Part shown: piece by piece, positions 36,773 to 44,936 of the stretch
How the letters are laid out: the number at the start of each line of letters is the position of its first letter
Numbering within the stretch: position 1 is the first letter of the stretch
NCBI GenBank assembly: GCA_016707485.1
Contig: JADJHN010000001.1
Coordinates: 744,001 to 808,000 of the forward strand
From: Lysobacterales bacterium
GTDB lineage: Bacteria; Pseudomonadota; Gammaproteobacteria; Xanthomonadales; Rhodanobacteraceae
Length of the DNA: 64,000 nucleotides
Reading direction: 5' to 3'
Made by a program: the position numbers and the translations under genes
The notes under the pieces: model-generated
Told to the model about the DNA's origin: nothing
Databases searched by the model: none
What the model saw: only the letters and a program-made list of their open reading frames with translations

Positions 36773-37668
36773 GCCAGCATCTGCTCCACCGGCAACACCA
36801 GCATCTGCCGCGCACCGGCACGCTGCATGTCTTCCAGATGCTGCCAGGTGATCGCGTCATTGCAGATCGCCTGCACCGAAACCTGGTTGTCCTGCCCCTC
36901 GATGGAAGTCACCGTCGGTCGCTGCCCCTGGGGCAACAGGCGCGTGATCGCATCCAGCGCCGCGCGCGGCGACTGCCACATGACCAGCTTGGACACGCGC
37001 ACCTGGATCACGCCATCGATGCGGCGCAACAGCATGTCGATCAACTCGGCGCGTGCGTCCGCCGGGGACAGCGTGCCGGCAGCCAGAACGGCTTCGGATT
37101 CGAGGATGATTGCCGCCTCCCTCAACTGGTTCGCCGCCAGCGTCGCACCGCTGGAAACCAGGTCGCAGATGCAATCGGCCGTGCCGAGGCGCGGCGCGAT
37201 CTCGACCGAGCCCGACAAGGTCACGACAGCGGCCTGCACGCCGGCGCGGCGCAACCAGTCGGCAAGGAGGTTCGGGTAACTGGTCGCGATGCGCAGGCCG
37301 CCGAGTTGCGCGGCATCGGCATAGGCAAACTCCTCGGGCACGGCCAGCGCCAGCCGGCAGTGCCCGAAGCCGAGCGCGCGCACTTCACGAAACGCCGCGC
37401 CGTCACCAGCGTTGGCGGAGTCCAGCGCCTGTTCCAGCAAGACGTTGCGGCCGACGATACCGAGATCGCAGACGCCCTGCGCGATCATGCCCGGCACATC
37501 GTCATCACGCACCAGCAGCAGGTCGACCGGCAAGCTCTCGCCAAAGCAGAACAGCTTGTCGCGACTGCGTCGGAACTTGAGGCCGCAACGCGCCAGCAGA
37601 TCGATCGAGGCGTCGCTGAGGCGACCCGACTTCTGGATTGCGATGCGCAGGCGGTCACGCGCACTCAC
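36769..37668 (-). CDS. hisG: ATP phosphoribosyltransferase, long form
   Basis: A 299-aa first enzyme of the pathway. The catalytic part is residues 1-220 (RLRIAIQKSGRLSDAS ... GSVEIAPRLGTADCICDLVSSG), followed by the ACT-like C-terminal domain of about 75 residues that binds histidine, so this is the hexameric long form and needs no HisZ. The start is GTG 37668, whose GTGA overlaps the stop of the upstream regulator gene. Confidence 0.97.
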   Translation of the reverse strand: MSARDRLRIAIQKSGRLSDASIDLLARCGLKFRRSRDKLFCFGESLPVDLLLVRDDDVPGMIAQGVCDLGIVGRNVLLEQALDSANAGDGAAFREVRALGFGHCRLALAVPEEFAYADAAQLGGLRIATSYPNLLADWLRRAGVQAAVVTLSGSVEIAPRLGTADCICDLVSSGATLAANQLREAAIILESEAVLAAGTLSPADARAELIDMLLRRIDGVIQVRVSKLVMWQSPRAALDAITRLLPQGQRPTVTSIEGQDNQVSVQAICNDAITWQHLEDMQRAGARQMLVLPVEQMLA

Positions 37669-38045
37669 CGGCGCACCCCGCGGACGGCAACACGGGCACG
37701 CGGGGATTTCGCAGCGGATGCGGGCGGCCGAGTCGCGACATCCGCCGCGGTGGACTTCGCCCTGGTCGGTTCCGGCGCAGCGTCGCGTGACAGGGCGGCC
37801 AGGTAACCGCCATTGCCGTGGCTGAGGAAACGCGCGACGCGGCCAATCGTGGTGATGCTGACCGCCGTGCGCTCATGGATCTCGCGATAAGGCATGCCCT
37901 TGAGGATGTAGGGGACCACGCACCAGCGATCGCTCAGCGCCTCCAGTTCGGCGGGCGTGCACAGATCGCGCAGGAACGCACGCATTTCGGCCACGCTCCG
38001 CAACGACAGCAAGGCACGACACAAGCCTTCCTCGGACCGTGCCAT
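37665..38045 (-). CDS. TrpR/YerC-family repressor heading the his operon
   Basis: A 126-aa protein with a TrpR-type helix-turn-helix in residues 1-90 (LCTPAELEALSDRW...GMPYREIHERTAVSITTIGRVARFL), followed by a basic, Ala/Pro-rich tail. Homologues at this position in Lysobacterales are thought to control histidine genes. I prefer ATG 38045, which has GGAG nine bases upstream, over ATG 38078, which has no ribosome site and lies 3 bases from the operator. It is the first gene of the operon and overlaps hisG by four bases, so it should repress its own transcript. Confidence 0.88.
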   Translation of the reverse strand: MARSEEGLCRALLSLRSVAEMRAFLRDLCTPAELEALSDRWCVVPYILKGMPYREIHERTAVSITTIGRVARFLSHGNGGYLAALSRDAAPEPTRAKSTAADVATRPPASAAKSPRARVAVRGVRR

Positions 38046-38081
38046 CGGGGTCTCCGCTTCAATCGAACGACGCTTCATGAC

Positions 38082-38099
38082 GTATTAACGCGCTAGTAC
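38082..38099 (-). promoter_or_regulatory. TrpR-like operator of the his operon
   Basis: On the minus strand: GTACTAGCGCGTTAATAC, a dyad with 14 of 18 positions symmetric. Its left half GTACTAG equals the half-site of the E. coli TrpR operator consensus (GTACTAG...CTAGTAC); the right half differs at two positions. It lies 37 bases upstream of the preferred regulator start, where a promoter would be. Confidence 0.7.
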
Positions 38100-38307
38100 A
38101 TTGATGCACAGGGTACCGACGATTGTTGCCATGCGCAAGCAGTAATCGAACACCCGCAACGGCAAGCCTCGGCAGAAGAAGCCTTCAGGCCCGGCACCTC
38201 TCCGCACGCAGCAGCGGCACGGAAGTCTCCGGAGAACCAGGGGTTTTCGCCGGGGCAAATGCAGGACGAGCGACTGCCGAGCATCGCTGCCGCGCAGGCA
38301 GCGTCGA

Positions 38308-39960
38308 TCAATACACGTCGCGACGGTAGCGGGCGCTGGCGGTCAGGGCGTGGACGCCCTCGTCGCCGAGGATGTGCCGGAGCGTCGCATCAACGCCGGG
38401 CGCCATGCCTTGCGAACTGCCGCAGACGTGGATGATCGCGCCGTCGGCCAGCCAGCGGCGCAGGTCGGCGGCGGCGGCTTGCAGTCGATGCTGCACGTGG
38501 ATGCGCTCGGGCTGGTCACGCGAAAAGGCCAGGTCAAGTCGTTCGATGCGGCCGCTGTCCTTCCAGCCGACAATCTCCTCGGCATAGTGGAAATCACGAT
38601 CGGCATTGCGCTCGCCGAAGATCAGCCAGTTGCGGAAACGGCCCTCGGCGATGCGTTGGCGGAGCATGGCGCGCAGGCTGGCGATTCCGGTGCCGTTGCC
38701 GATGAGGATGACCGGCACATCGGCATCCGGCGCATGGAAGGTGGCATTGGCGCGCACGCGGGCGCGGACTTCAGCTCCGAGCGGGGCGTACTCGGTCAGC
38801 CAGCCGGTGCCCAGGCCGAGACTGCCATCGGCGCGCCGCCATTGCCGCAACAACAGTTCAAGCTTGCCATCCGCCGGAATCGAGGCGATCGAGTAATCCC
38901 GATGCGGCAGGGGCACCAGCGCGTCGGCGATCTGTTGCGCATCCTTGCCCGCCACATCGAGGACGAGCGAGCTGCGGCTGGCCAGCTCGCGCAGGGTCAA
39001 TGGTTTCCGCCGCAGCTTGACCATGGCATCGCCATCCAGCCGATGCCGTGCCAGCCACGCCTCGACGCTCGCCGCGGCGTTCTCGGGGCCGATCTCGACG
39101 ATATCGCCGGCTTGCCAGGCGAGATCCGCCGCATCAAGCGGTTGCAGGGCCAGGTGGAAGCACGGATCACCCAGGCTGCCCGGATTGACCAGCCTGCGTT
39201 CGCTGAGCAGCCAGCGCGCGTAGCGTGGCTCCTGCCAGTCCGGCAGGTCGCTGCAGCCGCTCAGTTGACCGAGGCGATACTGCCAGTGACGCAAGGCTCC
39301 ATCATCGCCGTCATCGACATCGATCATGTCGAACAATCGCTTCGCCCCGCTGCGCTGCAGCCACTGTTCGACGGCATGACCAAAGCTGCAATAGTTCACA
39401 TATTCCGAATCGCCGAGGGCCAGCACGGCGTAACCCAGATGATCGAGTGCCAGCGGCGAACGCATGACCGAATCGACAAAGCCTGCGGCCATGTCCGGGG
39501 CATCGCCTTCGCCGGTCGTGCTGACCAGGAACAGCGCGCGACGGCAGCGCTGCAGGCGCTGCAGATCAAGTTCCTGCAGTGAACACAGCTCGACGTGCAT
39601 GCCGCCGGCGCGCAGCGACTCCGTGGTCTTTTCGGCAAGCTGGGCGGTGCTTCCACTCTGGCTGGCATAGGCGACGAGGATGTCCTTGCCGGGCGCATCG
39701 ATTTTCCCGCGCGCAGTCGCAGCCAGCGCCAGCTGCGCGGCCTTCCGGCGCAGGGCGAACATCCACGTGCAGGCGAGAACGTAGAGGCAGCCGGCGACGC
39801 CGGCAGCGAGCCAGCGCCGCGCACCCGGATCGGGCCAGCCAATGGCCGTCGTCTGCGCGTACCCGGCGAGGATCGCCAGCCCGACCAGCACGGCGACAAC
39901 CGCGAGGTTGCCGAGACGGTGCGGCGATGCCGGGCTGGCATGGGAGCGCGTGCTGCTCAT
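38308..39960 (-). CDS. Membrane-anchored flavodoxin/FAD reductase (CysJ-like)
   Basis: A 550-aa protein with two N-terminal membrane helices (about 18-37 and 50-70), a flavodoxin FMN domain (ILVAYASQSGSTAQLAEKT, from about residue 93), and a C-terminal FAD/NAD(P)H reductase module (RDYSIASIP, IGNGTGIASLRAML, HVCGSSQGMAPGVD) ending YRRDVY as in CysJ. It should carry electrons from NAD(P)H through FAD and FMN to a membrane or periplasmic partner. Within this iron-type operon the likely role is reduction of ferric siderophore or of the PepSY/DUF2271 partners (inference). It overlaps apbE by four bases. Confidence 0.88.
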   Translation of the reverse strand: MSSTRSHASPASPHRLGNLAVVAVLVGLAILAGYAQTTAIGWPDPGARRWLAAGVAGCLYVLACTWMFALRRKAAQLALAATARGKIDAPGKDILVAYASQSGSTAQLAEKTTESLRAGGMHVELCSLQELDLQRLQRCRRALFLVSTTGEGDAPDMAAGFVDSVMRSPLALDHLGYAVLALGDSEYVNYCSFGHAVEQWLQRSGAKRLFDMIDVDDGDDGALRHWQYRLGQLSGCSDLPDWQEPRYARWLLSERRLVNPGSLGDPCFHLALQPLDAADLAWQAGDIVEIGPENAAASVEAWLARHRLDGDAMVKLRRKPLTLRELASRSSLVLDVAGKDAQQIADALVPLPHRDYSIASIPADGKLELLLRQWRRADGSLGLGTGWLTEYAPLGAEVRARVRANATFHAPDADVPVILIGNGTGIASLRAMLRQRIAEGRFRNWLIFGERNADRDFHYAEEIVGWKDSGRIERLDLAFSRDQPERIHVQHRLQAAAADLRRWLADGAIIHVCGSSQGMAPGVDATLRHILGDEGVHALTASARYRRDVY

Positions 39961-41021
39961 CGGGCCAGCAGCGCGGCAAATGTGGGCGTCATGCGTTCCT
40001 CGAAGCCCTCGCCCTTGCGCAGGATGAACAGTGCGGCAACGCCGCGACGCCCGGCATATTCCAGGCCGGCATCCACCCCGAGCACGCTCAAGGCCGTGGC
40101 CAGCGCATCGGCATCGATGCCGAGCGGTGCCATCACGGTCACCGAGGCCACACCATTGTCGAGCGGCCAGCCGCTGCGTGGATCGATCCGATGCGCATAG
40201 CGGCGTCCGCCAGCCTCGAAGAAATGCCGATAGTCACCCGAGGATCCCAGTGCGGCATCGCGCAGGCCGATCACGTGCTGCGGCGTGATGCTGCCGTCGG
40301 CGCTGTCGTTGTCGAGCGGGCGCTGGATGGCGACGTGCCAGGCGCTGCCGCCGGGCCGTGAGCCGCGCCCGCGCAATTCGCCGCCGACTTCGACCAGGTA
40401 GTCCCCGATGCCCTGTGCCTCAAGATATTCGCCAATCAGATCGAGGGCATAGCCGGGTGCAATCGATGACAGATCCAGATGCGTAGCGCCGCTTTGCAGG
40501 ATGCGCCGCTGGCTTGCATCGAACCGCACTCGTTGCCATCCGGTGCGCTCACGCATCGCCTCGATCGATGCCGGATCTGGCGGTTCCCGGCGCGATCCGG
40601 CTGCGCCGAAGCCCCACAGATCGACCAGTGGCCCCACCGTCGGATCGTAGGCACCACCGGTATCCTCGGCGAGCTCGAGTGCGGATTCGATGACCTTGAA
40701 CAACTCGGGCGGCAGCACGTTCCAGCTCCCCGCGGGGGCGGCATTGAACCGGCTCAGATCGGAATCCGCCTTCCATGTGCTCATCTGCTGATCGACGAGC
40801 AGCAGCCGCGCCTCGACTCCATCCCTGATCTTCTCCGGACTGTCATCCGCGCCCACGTAACGAACCGCCCACGTCGAACCCATCGATTCGCCATCGATGG
40901 ACTGCATGAGCGGCGCCGTCGAACATGCCGCAAGCATGATGGCCACGCCCAGCGCAAACCACGCGCGCAGGTTCCCGAAGGCCCTGCCCGGGCATGCCAC
41001 CGAACTGCGCGAGCACCTCAT
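39957..41021 (-). CDS. apbE: FAD:protein FMN transferase
   Basis: A 354-aa ApbE lipoprotein (signal with lipobox LAACS, Cys33). The enzyme attaches FMN covalently to threonine in target proteins outside the cytoplasm. Conserved parts seen are the 'GESMGSTWAVRY' start, 'YDPTVGPLVDLWGFG', the 'LDLSSIAPGYALD' region and 'YAHRIDPRSGWPL'. A plausible target, the DUF2271 protein with a DGVSGAT motif, is encoded two genes upstream in the same operon. It overlaps the DUF4198 gene by one base and the reductase gene by four. Confidence 0.95.
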   Translation of the reverse strand: MRCSRSSVACPGRAFGNLRAWFALGVAIMLAACSTAPLMQSIDGESMGSTWAVRYVGADDSPEKIRDGVEARLLLVDQQMSTWKADSDLSRFNAAPAGSWNVLPPELFKVIESALELAEDTGGAYDPTVGPLVDLWGFGAAGSRREPPDPASIEAMRERTGWQRVRFDASQRRILQSGATHLDLSSIAPGYALDLIGEYLEAQGIGDYLVEVGGELRGRGSRPGGSAWHVAIQRPLDNDSADGSITPQHVIGLRDAALGSSGDYRHFFEAGGRRYAHRIDPRSGWPLDNGVASVTVMAPLGIDADALATALSVLGVDAGLEYAGRRGVAALFILRKGEGFEERMTPTFAALLAR

Positions 41022-41830
41022 TACTGCGGCAGCACCTCGAGCGTGACCGCATAACTGACGCGGCGCTGGGTCGCCTGCGGAACCGAGGTCTTGTCATCCA
41101 CCATGCTGGTTTCAAGCCAGTAGCGACCGGCATTCGGCCAGGTCACGCTGAACTGGCCATCCTTGTCGCTGGTGGCTGCCAATTCATTCTGCTTGTCGCG
41201 ATAGCGGATGCCATCGGGGATGATCTCGATGGCCAGATCCGGAGCAGGCCTGCCATCGAGCAGCAGCTTGAACGTGGCGGCTTCGCCGGCGAACAGGTCA
41301 TTCGGATGAGTTACCGCCACGAGTTCGAGTCCGGCACCGGTCGCCTTGAGCGCGGTGTCGCTGGGTCGGCCTGCGGTGACGAAGGTCTCTACGCGCCCGG
41401 CGGATTGCGACACTTTGAGATTCTTCGCGTCCTTGGGCACTTCATCAACGAATTTTTCCGCATTGCCACGCCAGCGCTTCGGCTTGTCGTCTTCCTCCCA
41501 GCTTGCGGACAGACCCGCGCTGACGACGGCGATGCGATAGGTGCCGGGCTGGGTCAGGTGCACATCGAAGCTGCTGCGGTATTTTCCGCTCGCGCGGTTC
41601 TCGGCCTGCACCGGCTTGCCATCCGGCCCGGTGATGGCCAGCGCATCGAGGCGCAGAGGCACATGGTTGAAATAGAACAGGTCGTTGGATACGGCCGCAT
41701 CGACGGTGATCCAGGGATCTTCACCCGAGAGCACGGTTGCCGACGGCAGCAACCAGGCCTTGTGCGCCTGCGCAGACAAAGGCAGGACGAGGGCAAAAGC
41801 CATAGCGAGAAGTCTCACGGGAGCGTTCAT
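41021..41830 (-). CDS. DUF4198 periplasmic protein
   Basis: A 269-aa exported protein with a cleavable signal peptide (MNAPVRLLAMAFALVLPLSAQA then HKAWLLPS, the typical His-Lys start of this family). The body is two beta-sandwich-like halves, the second resembling a carboxypeptidase-like fold (DKDGQFSVTWPNAGRYWLE). DUF4198 proteins often go with TonB-dependent or metal-uptake genes; the function is not established. The stop overlaps the apbE start by one base. Confidence 0.85.
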   Translation of the reverse strand: MNAPVRLLAMAFALVLPLSAQAHKAWLLPSATVLSGEDPWITVDAAVSNDLFYFNHVPLRLDALAITGPDGKPVQAENRASGKYRSSFDVHLTQPGTYRIAVVSAGLSASWEEDDKPKRWRGNAEKFVDEVPKDAKNLKVSQSAGRVETFVTAGRPSDTALKATGAGLELVAVTHPNDLFAGEAATFKLLLDGRPAPDLAIEIIPDGIRYRDKQNELAATSDKDGQFSVTWPNAGRYWLETSMVDDKTSVPQATQRRVSYAVTLEVLPQ

Positions 41831-41845
41831 GGCGGTTCTCCGGAT

Positions 41846-42352
41846 TCAGGGAATGAGATCGAGCTTGACCAGACCGAGCTCGTGCTCGCCCCTGGCATCA
41901 AGGTGTCGGGATGCGGTGACCGGCCAATCGAACGGGATGCGCAGCAGTTCACGGCCGCCCACTTCGCGCACCGCCTCGACCACCAGCGCGTACTGGCCCG
42001 GCTTGAGCGCGGCAAACGGTGGCTTGGCCGCATCGAAACGCAACTGGTGCTGGCCCACGGGCCGCGTCGCACCGCTGACACCGTCAATCGGCAAGGTCTG
42101 GTCACGCCCGCTGCGCCGCCACCACTGGCGCAGGTCGGCCAGCCATTTGCTGCCGGCGCCTTCCCTGGTTTCCTTCTGCGCATACCAGACCGCGAGATTG
42201 GCAACCACCTCGTGGCCGCCATCTTCGACCCAGACCGCGACATAGGGACGGTGGTATTCCGACGCATCGATGCGTGGAATCTCCACCATCACGTTGACTT
42301 CAGCCGACGCCATCGAGGCGATCAGCAGCAGGGGCAGCAGCAGTCGACGCAT
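41846..42352 (-). CDS. DUF2271 periplasmic protein with ApbE flavinylation motif
   Basis: A 168-aa exported protein (signal peptide MRRLLLPLLLIASMASA). The DUF2271 core has 'YHRPYVAVWVEDGGHEVVANLAVWY' halves and a tandem Trp/Arg segment. Residues 90-96 read DGVSGAT, which matches the D-x-x-[ST]-G-A-T consensus at which ApbE attaches FMN to the final threonine (Thr96), so this is very likely a covalent flavoprotein serving as electron carrier. ATG 42352 has GAGAGG upstream; the longer frame to 42385 overlaps the PepSY gene. Confidence 0.85.
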   Translation of the reverse strand: MRRLLLPLLLIASMASAEVNVMVEIPRIDASEYHRPYVAVWVEDGGHEVVANLAVWYAQKETREGAGSKWLADLRQWWRRSGRDQTLPIDGVSGATRPVGQHQLRFDAAKPPFAALKPGQYALVVEAVREVGGRELLRIPFDWPVTASRHLDARGEHELGLVKLDLIP

Positions 42353-42362
42353 GCAAGACCTC

Positions 42363-42989
42363 TCAATGTACAAAAAGTATGGCAATCAGCAACATGACCA
42401 TGAAACCCAGCCCGACCAGTGGCCAGGTCAACGGGCGCTGCCGCGCGTGCAGGTGCAGCAGGAAAAACCCGGTCAGCGCAAAGACCACGCTGGCAATGGC
42501 AAACACATCGATGAACCAGTTCCATGCCGCTCCGGTATTGCGGCCCTTGTGCAGGTCGTTGAGCCAGGAAATCCAGCCGCGATCGCTGCGCTCGTATTCA
42601 ATCTCGCCGCTGGCGCGATCGATGCTGAGCCATGCATCACCACCGGCGCGCGGCATCGACACGTAGATTTCACTGTCCGACCACTCGGCACTGCGCGCAC
42701 CGACGCGGACATCCAGTTGCGCTTCAAGCCAGTCGCGCAGGGATTCGGGCAGCGCCGCGCCGGTTTCACTCGTCGCAGTCGCCAGTTCTGCAAGGAGTTC
42801 CGCCGGCAAGCGCGACTTCTGCGTGCTGACGACGGCCTTGGCCTCGATCTGCGCGGAATGATTGAGGGTGATGCCGGTGATGCTGAAAAGCAGGATGCCG
42901 ACCAGACACAAGGCCGAACTGGTCCAGTGCCATGCGTGCAAGGTCTTCAGCCAGTACGACCGGCGTATCGGATCCACTGGCTGACTCAT
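42363..42989 (-). CDS. PepSY-associated membrane protein
   Basis: A 208-aa protein with an N-terminal membrane helix (about 25-43), a periplasmic PepSY-type domain of about 110 residues, and two C-terminal helices (about 160-178 and 188-206). The WLKTLHAWHW motif at residues 13-22 and the His in the second helix (LLHLHARQ) are typical of PepSY_TM proteins tied to iron uptake and siderophore reduction. It is the first gene of a five-gene operon and has a Fur-type site and a good promoter upstream. Confidence 0.85.
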   Translation of the reverse strand: MSQPVDPIRRSYWLKTLHAWHWTSSALCLVGILLFSITGITLNHSAQIEAKAVVSTQKSRLPAELLAELATATSETGAALPESLRDWLEAQLDVRVGARSAEWSDSEIYVSMPRAGGDAWLSIDRASGEIEYERSDRGWISWLNDLHKGRNTGAAWNWFIDVFAIASVVFALTGFFLLHLHARQRPLTWPLVGLGFMVMLLIAILFVH

Positions 42990-43024
42990 TGACGATGCGG
43001 GTTCTGCGCGGCGATACAGCGGCG

Positions 43025-43054
43025 ATTACACCACGAATGCGAATCACTCGCAAT
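43025..43054 (-). promoter_or_regulatory. Promoter with overlapping Fur box
   Basis: On the minus strand a promoter reads TTGCGA (43053-43048), 17 bases, TGTAAT (43030-43025). Overlapping its -35 and spacer is AATGCGAATCACTCGCAAT (43036-43054 as written on the plus strand), which agrees with the palindromic Fur consensus AATGAGAATCATTCTCATT at 15 of 19 positions. Transcription would begin about 30 bases before the PepSY start. Confidence 0.72.
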
Positions 43055-43151
43055 ACGAAGCGACCCCCCCGGCTTGCCAATGTGCAGGTCAATCGCAATA
43101 CGGTCGTGCGTGAAGGCTGCACGCGCGGTGCACCCGACACGCTTGCGCCCA

Positions 43152-43679
43152 TCAAGCCAGGGGCTTTCGCATCACCTCGAAGCGCAGGTCATCGCGCAGC
43201 GGAATGCCGAAGCGCTCGTCACCGTACGGAAACGGCTTGTGTTCGCCGGTGCGCCGGTAACCACGTCGCACATACCAGTCGATCAATTCGCTGCGGATAT
43301 CGATGACCGTCATGCACATTTCCCGGCATTGCCATTCCTCGGTCGCGATGCGCTCGGCTTCACGCAGCAGGCGATGGCCGATGCCGGCGCCCTGCCCGGC
43401 CGGCCGCACCGAGAACATGCCGAAATAGGCGATCCCGTGTTGATCCTGCAATTCGCAGCAGGCCAGCAATTCGCCATCGCGCTCGGCCAGGATCACGCGG
43501 GCATCGCGGCGCGAGATCAGTTCAACGAGCAACGGGCGGTCGATGCGCTGGCCATCGAGGAAATCCGCTTCGGTGGTCCAGCCCTGGCGACTGGCATCAC
43601 CCCGATAGGCCGATTCAACCAGCGGGATGATCGCATCGACATCGGCCAGGCTGGCCGTACGGAATTCCAGATCGGTCAT
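43152..43679 (-). CDS. GNAT-family N-acetyltransferase
   Basis: A 175-aa acetyltransferase with the acetyl-CoA loop in 'FSVRPAGQGAGIGHRLLREAE' and the downstream strand 'CREMCMTVIDIRSELIDWYVRRGY'. The substrate is unknown. The start is ATG 43679, 9 bases after the sufS stop (GTG 43688 is also possible), so it is probably the last gene of the suf transcript; whether it acts in that pathway is open. Confidence 0.85.
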   Translation of the reverse strand: MTDLEFRTASLADVDAIIPLVESAYRGDASRQGWTTEADFLDGQRIDRPLLVELISRRDARVILAERDGELLACCELQDQHGIAYFGMFSVRPAGQGAGIGHRLLREAERIATEEWQCREMCMTVIDIRSELIDWYVRRGYRRTGEHKPFPYGDERFGIPLRDDLRFEVMRKPLA

Positions 43680-43688
43680 TGCACGCAC

Positions 43689-44936
43689 TCAGGCAAGAAG
43701 TTTGCGCACGCGCTGCACGGCGGCGACAAAGGCATCGATTTCCGCGTGCGTGTTGTAGAACGCCAGCGAAACGCGCAGCGTCGCCGCCACGCCGAAGAAC
43801 TGCATCAGCGGATGCGCGCAATGATGGCCCGAACGCACGGCAATGCCTTCATGATCGAGCAGGGTTGCCAGATCGTGCGCATGCACGCCATCGATGAGGA
43901 AGGCGATCACCGGCGCCTTGTCACGCGCCTCGCCGATGATGCGCAGGCCGGGGATCGAACGCATGGCCGTGGTTGCGTGGAGAAGCAGCTCGTGCTCGCG
44001 CGCAGCCATGCGCTCGAAGCCGATCGACTCGATGTAATCGAGCGCCGCACCAAAGCCGACAAAGCCGGCGATGTTCGGCGTGCCGGCTTCGAACTTGTGC
44101 GGCGGATCGGCAAACGTGGTGCCCTCGAAGCGCACTTCACGGATCATCTCGCCGCCGCCGAAAAAAGGCGGCATCGCATCAAGGTGCGCACGGCGTGCCC
44201 AGAGCATGCCGGTGCCGGTTGGCGCGAACAGCTTGTGCCCGGTCAGCGCGTAGAAATCACAGCCCAGCGCACGCACGTCGATACGCAGGTGCGGTGCGGC
44301 CTGCGAGCCATCGACCAGCAGCGGGATGCCGCGCTTGCGGCATTCACGGGCGAGCTGGGCAACGGGATTGATCGTGCCAAGCACATTCGAAACATGGGTG
44401 ACGGCAGCAAGCTTGACCTCGGGCGTCAGCAACTCGATGAAACGCTCGACGATCAATTCGCCGGATTCGGTGATCGGCGCAACCTTGAGCTTCGCGCCTG
44501 TCCGTGCGCCGACAAGCTGCCACGGCACGATGTTGGCATGGTGTTCCATCTGCGTGACGAGGATCGTGTCACCCGCCTGCAGGCGCGGCAACGCGTAACT
44601 GTAGGCAACCAGGTTGATCGCCTGGGTCGTGCCCGAGGTGAAGATGACTTCATCGCGCGAAGGCGCATTGATGAAACGTGCAAGCTTGTCGCGGCTGGCC
44701 TCGAAGGCGCTGGTCGCTTCATCGCCGAGCGCATGCACGGCGCGGGCGACGTTGGCATTGGTCCGCCGGTAGAAATGATCGACCGCCTCGATGACCGAGG
44801 CCGGCTTTTGCGAGGTGTTGGCGTTGTCGAGATAGATCAGCGGCTTGCCATGCACGCGGCGTGCAAGCAGCGGGAAATCGGCACGGATGCGCTCGACATC
44901 GAGCGCGCCCGCGCTTGCCACCGGCGCGGCGATCAT
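43689..44936 (-). CDS. sufS: Cysteine desulfurase SufS
   Basis: A 415-aa group II cysteine desulfurase that supplies sulfur for Fe-S clusters. The PLP lysine is in LTGHKLFAPTG and the catalytic cysteine in RSGHHCAHPLM. Group II members need a sulfur acceptor such as SufE or SufU, which is not in the window. The gene overlaps sufD by four bases. Confidence 0.97.
   Translation of the reverse strand: MIAAPVASAGALDVERIRADFPLLARRVHGKPLIYLDNANTSQKPASVIEAVDHFYRRTNANVARAVHALGDEATSAFEASRDKLARFINAPSRDEVIFTSGTTQAINLVAYSYALPRLQAGDTILVTQMEHHANIVPWQLVGARTGAKLKVAPITESGELIVERFIELLTPEVKLAAVTHVSNVLGTINPVAQLARECRKRGIPLLVDGSQAAPHLRIDVRALGCDFYALTGHKLFAPTGTGMLWARRAHLDAMPPFFGGGEMIREVRFEGTTFADPPHKFEAGTPNIAGFVGFGAALDYIESIGFERMAAREHELLLHATTAMRSIPGLRIIGEARDKAPVIAFLIDGVHAHDLATLLDHEGIAVRSGHHCAHPLMQFFGVAATLRVSLAFYNTHAEIDAFVAAVQRVRKLLA

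Noticed and set aside
38285..38303. Hairpin CGCTGCC/GGCAGCG after the flavoprotein reductase gene
   Set aside because: A good stem but no T run on the minus strand, so not called as a terminator.
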